Shown piece after piece: positions 8,530 through 16,190 of a DNA stretch of 61,871 nt (its first letter is position 1; every line of letters starts with the position of its first letter). The notes beneath the pieces are model-generated. The model worked only from the letters and a program-made list of their open reading frames with translations, was not told the origin of the DNA and made no database searches. This stretch comes from Bacteroidaceae bacterium (GTDB lineage: Bacteria; Bacteroidota; Bacteroidia; Bacteroidales; Bacteroidaceae). Location: the NCBI GenBank assembly GCA_024398405.1, contig JAKSJE010000003.1, positions 1 through 61,871 of the forward strand, written 5' to 3'. Both the position numbers and the translations under genes were made by a program.

Positions 8530-10188
8530 TTATTTATATAAGAATCTCTTGATATTCTTCTTTGGAGTTTTCTCGAATTCCTTGTTCATGGTTTCAATGT
8601 GACTGATTTGTGCAAATTTCGGCAGGCCATTGTTGATTGCACCACGAATGGCATCAAGCGATTGTTTCATATTCTCGCGTGTCATGCCGTTGGCCGTCAA
8701 AGTTTTGTCACTTGTGTATATCAAGGCCACTAGTTTCTGTTCACGCTGGACAACCACGCATTCGTCAACAAGTTCATGACGTGAGATTGTATCCTCGATT
8801 TCCTCAGTGTATATATTTTGCCCATTTGCTCCAAGAAGCATGTTTTTCTTCCTGCCGCGTATGAAGATATTCCCATTGCGATCGATTGTTCCTAAATCAC
8901 CAGTGTGAAGCCAGCCATCTTTGTCAACAGCCTCTGATGTGGCCTCAGGATTCTTGTAATAGCCCATCATCAGATTTGCACCACGGCACACAATCTCACC
9001 TGGCACGTTTTCCGGATCATCACTGAGAATATCGATTTCCATACGGTCAACCGGCCTACCGCAGCCTCCTGAGACATAGTTCTTCCAGTCAGTATAAGCA
9101 ATCAGAGGCCCGCACTCAGTCATCCCATAGCCTGAGGTGAAACGGAAATGTATCTTGTGAAGCAACGCTTCAACATCCTTTGCCAGCGCAGCACCTCCGA
9201 AGACCACCTCGTAGAAACTACTTCCGAAGACCTTGGAGAGTTTCTTGCGTATGACACTGTAGATGTATCTGTTCAGTATGGGAATCTTTATGGCAAGCCT
9301 CATCTTCGGTGTGTTGAGGATGGGCATGATGTTTTTCCTGACGATTTTCTCAATTATGAGCGGAACCAAGATTATCATGAATGGCTTCAGTTCATTAAAA
9401 GCCTTTATGACTACATTCGGACTCGGAACTTTCGTGAGGAATGTAATATGGCAGCCGATGGTAAGAGGAAAAATGAATTCGAAAGACAGACCGAACATGT
9501 GGGCTAATGGCAGCAAACTGATGCAATTGTGATGGCTATTGAGTGGAAAATTCATTCTGGCAAATAAGTTGTTGGACCAAAATGACTTGTGAGATAGCAT
9601 CACACCCTTTGGATTACCAGTAGAACCTGAAGTATAACTAATGACTGCCAAATCATCAGGATTCTCATCTTCAAAACTGACACATTCCGGTCTGATTCCA
9701 TTAGGAAAACGTTTCCTGACTTCCTCGTCAAGACGCAAGAAGATGTCATCCATAGGGGTATCCTGCACGAAAGGTCGGAATGTCATTGTGTCAATCATGA
9801 TTTCCTTGCATTTGTCTGCTTTGAGGAACGTAGTCTTATTCGTCAGCAACAAGCGAGAGTCGGAATGCTCAGCGAGACTCTCTATCTGATTGATGTGAAA
9901 ATCCGGCAGGAGAGGAACGGCGACAGCATTGTATGTATATATGGCAAGAAAAGCAACAGCCCAGTTTGAGCAGTTCTTATCACATATCGCAATCTTGTCA
10001 CCAGGTTTTACTCCATACAAGTCAAGGAATATGTGAATCCTTGTGATTTTCTCAAACAAATCGTGATACGTATATGATTTGTCAGATCCGTAATCGCTGA
10101 ATGCAACTTCATCCCATCTGTTTACAATCGAATTGCCGATAAGTCTCATCATTGAACTCGTATCGTCGATTTTCTGATTTCGGGTCAT
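8530..10188 (-). CDS. AMP-binding acyl-CoA synthetase
   Basis: Adenylate-forming enzyme, probably activating a fatty acid to its acyl-CoA. Motif A3, YTSGSTGNPKGVM, is near residue 190, and GYGMTECGP and the A7/A8 region (LHTGDLGTIDRNGNIFIRGR) are present. The C-terminal NIKRF keeps the catalytic Lys (PKKNIKRFLYK). I place the start at 10188 (MTRNQKID; 552 residues), because the -7 box at 10216-10223 puts the transcription start only about 20 nt upstream. An in-frame ATG at 10206 is the alternative. Chain length and substrate cannot be read from sequence; a ligase feeding something other than lipid synthesis is possible. Confidence 0.88.
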   Translation of the reverse strand: MTRNQKIDDTSSMMRLIGNSIVNRWDEVAFSDYGSDKSYTYHDLFEKITRIHIFLDLYGVKPGDKIAICDKNCSNWAVAFLAIYTYNAVAVPLLPDFHINQIESLAEHSDSRLLLTNKTTFLKADKCKEIMIDTMTFRPFVQDTPMDDIFLRLDEEVRKRFPNGIRPECVSFEDENPDDLAVISYTSGSTGNPKGVMLSHKSFWSNNLFARMNFPLNSHHNCISLLPLAHMFGLSFEFIFPLTIGCHITFLTKVPSPNVVIKAFNELKPFMIILVPLIIEKIVRKNIMPILNTPKMRLAIKIPILNRYIYSVIRKKLSKVFGSSFYEVVFGGAALAKDVEALLHKIHFRFTSGYGMTECGPLIAYTDWKNYVSGGCGRPVDRMEIDILSDDPENVPGEIVCRGANLMMGYYKNPEATSEAVDKDGWLHTGDLGTIDRNGNIFIRGRKKNMLLGANGQNIYTEEIEDTISRHELVDECVVVQREQKLVALIYTSDKTLTANGMTRENMKQSLDAIRGAINNGLPKFAQISHIETMNKEFEKTPKKNIKRFLYK

Positions 10189-10215
10189 ATATATAGTTTT
10201 TGTCATTATCCAATG

Positions 10216-10223
10216 CAAATTTA
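10216..10223 (-). promoter_or_regulatory. -7 element for the acyl-CoA synthetase
   Basis: TAAATTTG on the minus strand fits TAnnTTTG. No good -33 element is visible at the right distance. Confidence 0.45.
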
Positions 10224-10398
10224 TGTTATATAATTGTGTTTTCCATGATGATAACAATTTTTAAAATTGATGATACTCACATATAAATCAACCGTGCAAA
10301 CATTGTTGCACATGGCAAAGAATATCTGAGCAGACAGGTTTGATGGCTTTCCTATGCAAAAAACTGACAAAAGATATGGTTATGTTGCATTTTTTTAA

Positions 10399-10406
10399 TA
10401 ACTTTG
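10399..10406 (+). promoter_or_regulatory. -7 element for the Wza/Wzc genes
   Basis: TAACTTTG, a perfect -7 box, lies 45 nt before the wza-like ATG and just after a T tract. No -33 TTTG is evident, so strength or regulation may differ from the housekeeping promoters in this window. Confidence 0.55.
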
Positions 10407-10451
10407 CAAAGGATATTGGTGCATTCCGTGCCCCACCGAAAAAGATTGAGA

Positions 10452-11237
10452 ATGAAACATTATTGCTTATATTTATTGTTTGTTGCAGTTCTATTATGTG
10501 GTTGTTCAACCTCAAAGAAAATCAGTTACTTTCAGGATTCTGGTTTGATTTGTAATAATACGTCAAAGCCTATTGAGGATATCACCATAAAGTCAGGTGA
10601 CAAGTTGTATATCATGGTGAAAGCTCAGGGTGACCAGGAGATCAACAACATGTTCACCATGCTCTCAGGCACTATGTCATCAAATATCACGACAGGCAGC
10701 AACAGCATATATGGATATACAGTTGACAATGATGGTTTCATCGATTTTCCTGTGCTTGGCAGGATCAAAGTCGGCGGACTCAGAAGAAGTGGAGTTGAAG
10801 CACTGGTCAAGCAACTGATTATTGACAGGAAACAGGCAAGAGACGTTGCGGTGACATGTACCACTATGAATCTTTACTTCTCAGTTCTTGGGGATGTCAA
10901 GACACCAGGACGCTATCTGATTGACCGTGACAATATATCAATAATTGATGCTCTGTCCATGGCTGGAGACCTCAATATCACTGGTAAGCGTGGTAATGTG
11001 CTGGTAATGCGTCAGGTTGATGGAAAACAAAAAGTCTATACAGTTGATCTTACGTCAGCCCGCCAGACAATGTCCAGCCCGGTGTATTATCTGCGTCAAG
11101 GTGACGTTGTGTATGTTGAGCCTAATGAAATGAAAGCCCGTCAATCCACTATCAATGGTAATACGGTACTCTCAACAAGCTTCTGGATTTCAGTCGCTTC
11201 TTTATGTGCATCACTTGCCACATTGTTCTTAAAATAA
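10452..11237 (+). CDS. Wza-like polysaccharide export outer-membrane lipoprotein
   Basis: Probable outer-membrane pore component for capsule or exopolysaccharide export. From the ATG at 10452 the protein is 261 residues, with a signal peptide ending in a lipobox (VLLCGCST). The poly_export domain starts with ITIKSGDKLYIMVKAQGD and continues to GYTVDNDGFIDFPVLGRIKVGG. SLBB-type repeats follow (VLGDVKTPGRY; INIT-like segment near NITGKRG). A hydrophobic C-terminal segment ends the protein. An upstream in-frame ATG at 10404 would add 16 charged residues before the signal peptide and is unlikely. The Wzc-like partner follows 27 bp downstream. Confidence 0.92.
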   Translation: MKHYCLYLLFVAVLLCGCSTSKKISYFQDSGLICNNTSKPIEDITIKSGDKLYIMVKAQGDQEINNMFTMLSGTMSSNITTGSNSIYGYTVDNDGFIDFPVLGRIKVGGLRRSGVEALVKQLIIDRKQARDVAVTCTTMNLYFSVLGDVKTPGRYLIDRDNISIIDALSMAGDLNITGKRGNVLVMRQVDGKQKVYTVDLTSARQTMSSPVYYLRQGDVVYVEPNEMKARQSTINGNTVLSTSFWISVASLCASLATLFLK

Positions 11238-11264
11238 CTTCTGCAAATCATACTCAGACATCTA

Positions 11265-13679
11265 ATGGCTAGCCAACAACAGACAATAAACCAATCAAAG
11301 AAACCAGTAGAGGATATTTCCCAGATAAAAGACCTTTTCTTTCTTTGTCTTAATCAGTGGTATTGGTTTCTCGTATCAATACTATTCTGCCTTGTCATTG
11401 CATATTGGTATATTGGTAAAACACAACCGACATATACGCGTACAGCCAAAGTACAGATTCAGTCTAATGGAGCCGGAAAGAGCATGAGCAATCAACTCAC
11501 CTCGTTCAATGACTTGGGAATGCTTCGGACTACTTCGAATGTCGATAATGAAGTACATGTTTTCAGGTCGGTTGACAACATGCATGACGTGGTGCTTCAA
11601 ATGAATCTTCAGTATGACTATACGGTCAAAGGCAGACTTCGCACGCAAACTTTGTATAAGAAGAACCTACCTTTGACTGTGGAAATTGAAGGGCTTGATG
11701 AAAATGATTTTGCGTCTTTGGTTCTTGATATTGACGGCGAGAACGTGTCATTGTCTGAGATGAACAAGAACAAAAGCAAGTACACGACAGTGTCAAAAGG
11801 CAAGTTCGACAATCCTATTTCAACTCCTATCGGGATTGTAAAAGTCAGCCACTCAGATATTGCTGATAAGATAGCAGTCGAGAAGATATACGTGACCCGT
11901 TATCCGCTGAAGTCTGTGATAACGATGTGTATGAAAAAACTGAATGTGGCACTTGCGGACAAGATGTCTGATGTCATCACTCTGACCTATACCGATGTCG
12001 TCCCTGAGAGAGCGGCAGATGTCCTGAAGACTCTTATTGAAGTCTATAATTTCAGATGGGTCGAGAACAAGAATGTTGTAACGCGGGCTACGTCCAAGTT
12101 CATCCACGAACGGCTTGCCCTCATAGAGCACGAACTGTCAGGCGTTGACGAGAAAATATCACAATATCAGAGCGCCAATATGATTCCAGACATCAAGGAA
12201 GCTGCTTCCATGTATATGCAACAGTCAAACAAGACTTCCCAACAGATTCTGGAACTCAACAACCAACTTGAGACATGTAAATACCTTAGGTCATTCCTTG
12301 ATGGTATTGACGATACCCAACTTATTCCGTCTATCACCGGTATAGGTGCTGATGGCATTCAGAAACAAATCTCCGACTACAATGAGATGGTCATGAAACG
12401 CAACCGGCTTGCTATGGATTCCTCAACGGAGAATAAGATAGTGCAGGATATGGATGAGCAGATTTCTGCACTTCGTCAGACTATATCGCAGGCTTTGAAC
12501 AATCAGAACATCGCCATCAATACACAAATCAACAACCTGAGACGTAGTGAATCGACGACTAACAGCAAGATAGAGAACAGTCCTCGTCAGGCCAAGATAC
12601 TACTCTCAGTTGAACGTCAGCAGTCTGTCAAGCAGAGTCTATACATATTCCTTCTGCAGAAACTTGAAGAAAACGAACTGTCACAGGCTTTCACTGCCTA
12701 TAACACAAGAATCGTGGAATGGCCTGCAGGTAACGACAAACCTGTCTCACCAAAGAAACTCCAGATTTTTGCCATTGCATTGATTCTCGGTCTGGCTATT
12801 CCTATATCAGTCATCTATCTACGAGAGCAACTCAGCACTAAAGTGCGCGGAAAACGTGACATACAAGGAATCCTCTCGATGCCTTATCTCGGCGAGATAC
12901 CACAGATGATGCAGAAGGAGAAGTTCAGTTTGCGAAAGCATAAGCAGACACAGTATAAGACCCAGATTGCTGTTAGAAAGGGTTCTCGTGATGCTATCAA
13001 TGAGGCGTTCCGCGTACTGAGGACTAATATTGAATTCGTCACTACCGAAGACAACAAAGTCTCTGCTGTGACTTCCTATAATGTAGGTTCAGGAAAGACA
13101 TTCGTCACGATTAATCTTGGCGTGTCTTTTGCCATTAACGACAAGAAAGTTCTCATTATGGACTGTGACATCCGTAAGGCGAACATCTCACGCTACATAG
13201 GCTCACCTAAACCTGGATTGACTGATTATCTTGCCAAAAAGATTGACGACTATCACAATGCTATCGTACAATATCCAGATTATCAGAACCTTTATATACT
13301 TCCATGTGGAACAATACCTCCGAATCCTACTGAATTGATTTCCAGTGTGCGTTTCGCAAATCTTATGGATGAAGTTCGCAATGAGTATGACTATATTCTG
13401 ATAGACTGTCCTCCTATTGACATAGTTGCGGATCCGCAAATTGTCAACAAATATGTTGACAGGACTATGTTCGTAATCCGTGCAGGACTTCTTGAGAAGA
13501 GCATATTGAATGAAATAGAGGAGTATTATCAATCCGACCGATACAAGAACATGGCTCTGATCCTCAACGGCACAAAAGGTGAGGGTGGGAAATACGGGTA
13601 TCGTTACGGATATCGTTATGGCGGGTATGGACGTGGATATGGCTATCATGACACGGGAAAAGACCAAACTGCCAAATAG
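11265..13679 (+). CDS. Wzc-like chain-length determinant / tyrosine autokinase
   Basis: Polysaccharide co-polymerase that controls chain length and couples synthesis to Wza. The N-terminal Wzz domain begins with a membrane helix at about residues 28-54, has a long coiled-coil periplasmic region, and ends with a second helix at about 500-522. The cytoplasmic BY-kinase domain has Walker A YNVGSGKTF (about residue 605), Walker A' VLIMDCDIRK and Walker B ILIDCPPIDI. The C-terminal tail is a Tyr/Gly cluster (about ten Tyr within 25 residues), the usual autophosphorylation tail. All 804 residues are intact. No glycosyltransferase, flippase or polymerase genes lie nearby, so the exported polymer must be made elsewhere. 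Confidence 0.93.
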   Translation: MASQQQTINQSKKPVEDISQIKDLFFLCLNQWYWFLVSILFCLVIAYWYIGKTQPTYTRTAKVQIQSNGAGKSMSNQLTSFNDLGMLRTTSNVDNEVHVFRSVDNMHDVVLQMNLQYDYTVKGRLRTQTLYKKNLPLTVEIEGLDENDFASLVLDIDGENVSLSEMNKNKSKYTTVSKGKFDNPISTPIGIVKVSHSDIADKIAVEKIYVTRYPLKSVITMCMKKLNVALADKMSDVITLTYTDVVPERAADVLKTLIEVYNFRWVENKNVVTRATSKFIHERLALIEHELSGVDEKISQYQSANMIPDIKEAASMYMQQSNKTSQQILELNNQLETCKYLRSFLDGIDDTQLIPSITGIGADGIQKQISDYNEMVMKRNRLAMDSSTENKIVQDMDEQISALRQTISQALNNQNIAINTQINNLRRSESTTNSKIENSPRQAKILLSVERQQSVKQSLYIFLLQKLEENELSQAFTAYNTRIVEWPAGNDKPVSPKKLQIFAIALILGLAIPISVIYLREQLSTKVRGKRDIQGILSMPYLGEIPQMMQKEKFSLRKHKQTQYKTQIAVRKGSRDAINEAFRVLRTNIEFVTTEDNKVSAVTSYNVGSGKTFVTINLGVSFAINDKKVLIMDCDIRKANISRYIGSPKPGLTDYLAKKIDDYHNAIVQYPDYQNLYILPCGTIPPNPTELISSVRFANLMDEVRNEYDYILIDCPPIDIVADPQIVNKYVDRTMFVIRAGLLEKSILNEIEEYYQSDRYKNMALILNGTKGEGGKYGYRYGYRYGGYGRGYGYHDTGKDQTAK

Positions 13680-13737
13680 TGATTCTCGATTAGGTCAGAA
13701 TGACACTCAAAACAGAGTTTCCTGAAATCAGATTTTT

Positions 13738-14604
13738 ATGAATAGGTTTTCGTACATGTTAGGTTCGTTACTTGCAATGCTGAGCCTATTGTGTTCTTGT
13801 GAATCTGCCGTGATTCCCGAACTTGATAATGAGATTACACACGATCTGGACATCCACGTCTCGGATTTCGACGTGACGTATCTTGACTTCAAATCTCGCA
13901 CACAGACAAATAACTCACGTCGGATCTCCTTTGCGGCTCTCAACCAGGACAATGACATAGTCTTTACGACAGAGCAAATCGAAGATAGTATTGCCGACTT
14001 CGGTAAGATAAATTGCCAGTTGACCTCAGGCACCTACACACTTATCGCAGTTGTCCATCAGTCATCACAACAGGCTGATATTTCATACGATAAAGTCAGT
14101 TTCCTAAATGACAGCATCACCGATACATTTCTGGCGACCCAGACGATTGTGTTGTCTGATGAATCTCCTTTGACGGAGATTGACATGAAAGCCCATAGAG
14201 CAGTGTCAATGTTTAGGCTGACTTGCCGGGATGAACTTCCGAGAAACATCAAGTCATTCAGTGTTGTCATAACTAAAGGCGGCGAAAAACTGGACCCTCG
14301 GACTGGTTTCTCTGTGAATGACAAAGGTCATAAATATGCTATCATAATCGATCCATCTGATAAAGGGGAGAAAGACTATTCGTTCAGTATCTTTTCATTT
14401 CTGAACTCAAATGAAGTGAATGCCGATATCACAGTGACTGCCATTAGTATGGATGGCGAAGAAATGAAGACTGTCTCGTTCCAGAATATCAAATTAGGCA
14501 TCAACAAAAGAACTGATGCCCAAGGTGCGTTCTTCGTCCAGAAACAATCTTTGGGCATCAGTTATGACACTGAATGGGCTGATACGGAAGTCATCGACTT
14601 CTGA
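13738..14604 (+). CDS. Surface lipoprotein, FimB/Mfa2-like (tentative)
   Basis: A 288-residue protein with a signal peptide and lipobox (LSLLCSCES, Cys about 21), so it is probably an outer-membrane lipoprotein. The rest looks all-beta. The segment following the tail of strands (HRAVSMFRLTCRD, then a long basic-to-acidic stretch) recalls FimB/Mfa2-type fimbrial anchor or minor-subunit lipoproteins of Bacteroidales; this is a weak resemblance. It follows wzc by 58 bp without a clear promoter and ends 14 bp from the convergent MTA/SAH nucleosidase gene. It may be cotranscribed with the export pair. Function not established. Confidence 0.6.
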   Translation: MNRFSYMLGSLLAMLSLLCSCESAVIPELDNEITHDLDIHVSDFDVTYLDFKSRTQTNNSRRISFAALNQDNDIVFTTEQIEDSIADFGKINCQLTSGTYTLIAVVHQSSQQADISYDKVSFLNDSITDTFLATQTIVLSDESPLTEIDMKAHRAVSMFRLTCRDELPRNIKSFSVVITKGGEKLDPRTGFSVNDKGHKYAIIIDPSDKGEKDYSFSIFSFLNSNEVNADITVTAISMDGEEMKTVSFQNIKLGINKRTDAQGAFFVQKQSLGISYDTEWADTEVIDF

Positions 14605-14618
14605 ACAGTCAACCACTC

Positions 14619-15263
14619 TTACATCTCTTGAAGCTTTTTGAGGAAGCTGCTAGTCACCTCAAAAGAGTGTTCCGATACGGTGTTCCAGAAATCCTTGTAT
14701 GTCGCCAGGCTGTTCTCCTTTGCAGGAACGTCACTGATCACTCTGAATGAGACGAAAGGCGTGTTGAACAGATGACAAGTCTGAGCCAGCGCGGCTGACT
14801 CCATGTCAACAGCAACAGCATCAGGATAAAGGGCCTTTATTTCATTCATCTTTTGAAGGCTGTCAACGAACCAATCTCCTGATGCGATTAGTCCTGCATG
14901 GATTTTTCCATCATATTTCAGGTCTAATGCCTTTTCGACGATATTGGCAGGTGTTTCAAAATAGTGTGGCAGTCCCTGGACTCTGCCCTTGATTTCGTCT
15001 TCTATTCCGCAATAGACATCATGGTATGCAATCCTGCTGCTTACCACTACATCCATTACATCCATGTCGGTCCTTGCACCACCGGCACATCCTGACGAGA
15101 CTATGATGTCAGGATGATAGTCCAGGATAAGCCGGGTAGCATTAACGGCTGCATTGACCTTGCACATGCCGGTCTTCCTTACGACGATACCATCAATAGA
15201 CAAGGTGCTCAGTTGCTCGAACTCCTTATCCATGGCCACTAACACTCCGATTCTCATCTTCAT
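14619..15263 (-). CDS. mtnN: 5'-Methylthioadenosine/S-adenosylhomocysteine nucleosidase
   Basis: Hydrolyses MTA and SAH to adenine and the thioribosyl compound, recycling methylation and polyamine by-products. The 214 residues from the ATG at 15263 show the family start RIGVLVAMDKEFEQL, the nucleoside-phosphorylase-fold glycine block SSGCAGGARTDMDVMDVVV, ASGDWFVDS and the substrate loop AVDMESAALAQTCH with catalytic Asp in VISDVPA. The ATG overlaps the stop of the STAS gene by one base (TAATG), so translation is probably coupled. A longer frame up to 15428 only adds antisense of the STAS gene. Futalosine hydrolase is a possible alternative role for this fold. Confidence 0.85.
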   Translation of the reverse strand: MKMRIGVLVAMDKEFEQLSTLSIDGIVVRKTGMCKVNAAVNATRLILDYHPDIIVSSGCAGGARTDMDVMDVVVSSRIAYHDVYCGIEDEIKGRVQGLPHYFETPANIVEKALDLKYDGKIHAGLIASGDWFVDSLQKMNEIKALYPDAVAVDMESAALAQTCHLFNTPFVSFRVISDVPAKENSLATYKDFWNTVSEHSFEVTSSFLKKLQEM

Positions 15264-15565
15264 TACTGGATTTTTATGATATTGGAAAAACCCGTAATAT
15301 CGAACACTTCCTTCACTTGAGGACGCATATTGAGCATAGCCATCTGACCTTTGCGGGCATTTACACTCTTCTGAAGCATCAGGAACATACGTAGTCCCTG
15401 GCTGCTTGTGTATTCCATACCAGAGCATTCAATCTCTATCTGAGGGCTATCACCCTCCATCAGAGGCTGAATATCCTTCTGGAACTGCTCTGCGTTGGTT
15501 GTGTCGATACGACCATTGAGGATAACTTTTGTCTTCTGGTCTTCATTAGAAATAATAACTTCCAT
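15263..15565 (-). CDS. STAS-domain anti-anti-sigma factor
   Basis: A 100-residue SpoIIAA/RsbV-like protein. Such proteins bind the anti-sigma kinase when unphosphorylated and are released on phosphorylation. The fold markers are GRIDTTNAEQFQKDI, a helix-preceding IEIECSGMEYTSSQGLRMFL and a C-terminal FDITGF. The Ser in YTSSQGL lies where the kinase phosphorylates family members. It sits downstream of the matching kinase and phosphatase genes, separated from them by a 191-bp palindromic element. Confidence 0.9.
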   Translation of the reverse strand: MEVIISNEDQKTKVILNGRIDTTNAEQFQKDIQPLMEGDSPQIEIECSGMEYTSSQGLRMFLMLQKSVNARKGQMAMLNMRPQVKEVFDITGFSNIIKIQ

Positions 15566-15603
15566 TTTGTCTGATTTTATTAATTGTTAGTTTTTTCTTT
15601 TAT

Positions 15604-15794
15604 GGTGGGTTCTATAAATTCGTTTCTTGCGATTTTGAGGTTTGTTCCGAGCAGGTTGCTGTGCGGAAGGAAGGATTGATGCGGGCATCATGACTGACTG
15701 ACAAACAGCAAGATGCCGGAACAAAGCCAAAAGCGCTGAAAAGAATTATGTCACCCATGTTTGATAAATTTTCGGTGAATTAATAGAACCCACC
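15604..15794. repeat. Nested palindromic element with 18-bp terminal inverted repeats
   Basis: GGTGGGTTCTATAAATTC at 15604-15621 and its near-perfect inverse (17 of 18) ending at 15794 bound a 191-bp segment with no gene. Inside are further inverted arms: TTTGTTCCG and TTGCTGT (15641-15649, 15656-15662) against ACAGCAA and CGGAACAAA (15705-15711, 15717-15725), and a GATGC/GCATC palindrome at 15678-15689. TTAT flanks both ends and could be a target duplication. The right edge abuts the stop codon of the anti-sigma kinase. Part of the element recurs at 61516-61601. It resembles a MITE-like mobile repeat, but may act as an RNA structure here. Confidence 0.8.
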
Positions 15795-16190
15795 TTATAT
15801 AGATAATTCCATTTGTAAGTTGTTGCAGCCATGCTCGAAGGTATAGGTGATTTTGTCCATCATCTGCTTGCATATAAAGATGCCCAAACCTCCTATCTGG
15901 CGTTCTTCCGCTGATACGGTAATGTCCGGGTCATCTTTTTCCAATGGGTTGAACGGAACACCTTCATCTCTGAAGGAGAGCACCAGACGTCCGTTGTTCA
16001 CTGCAGTACCTACAACTACATATCCCTGACCATTTTCATATGCATAGCTGACAATGTTTTCCACTGCTTCCTCAATGCACAGACGAATCTTGAACTTCAG
16101 TGATTCATTCTCAGGGATGTCAGGCGATTCCATTAGGTACTCAATGATATCGCCGGTCTTGTTTTTGATGGGGTCAAATCTCTTCTCCAT
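15795..16190 (-). CDS. Anti-sigma factor serine kinase (HATPase, RsbW/SpoIIAB type)
   Basis: A 131-residue GHKL ATPase. The N box reads CIEEAVENIVSYAYENG, the G1 segment SFRDEGVPFNP, and the G2 segment GGLGIFICKQMMDKITY. Members of this family bind a sigma factor or other target and phosphorylate their STAS antagonist. Its start overlaps the end of the SpoIIE-type phosphatase gene by 17 bp. No sigma factor gene lies next to it, so the output of the switch is not visible here. Confidence 0.9.
   Translation of the reverse strand: MEKRFDPIKNKTGDIIEYLMESPDIPENESLKFKIRLCIEEAVENIVSYAYENGQGYVVVGTAVNNGRLVLSFRDEGVPFNPLEKDDPDITVSAEERQIGGLGIFICKQMMDKITYTFEHGCNNLQMELSI

Noticed and set aside
15268..15428. 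N-terminal extension of the MTA/SAH nucleosidase
   Set aside because: The extra 55 residues are an out-of-frame reading of the STAS gene, and the TAATG overlap start at 15263 gives the exact family N-terminus.
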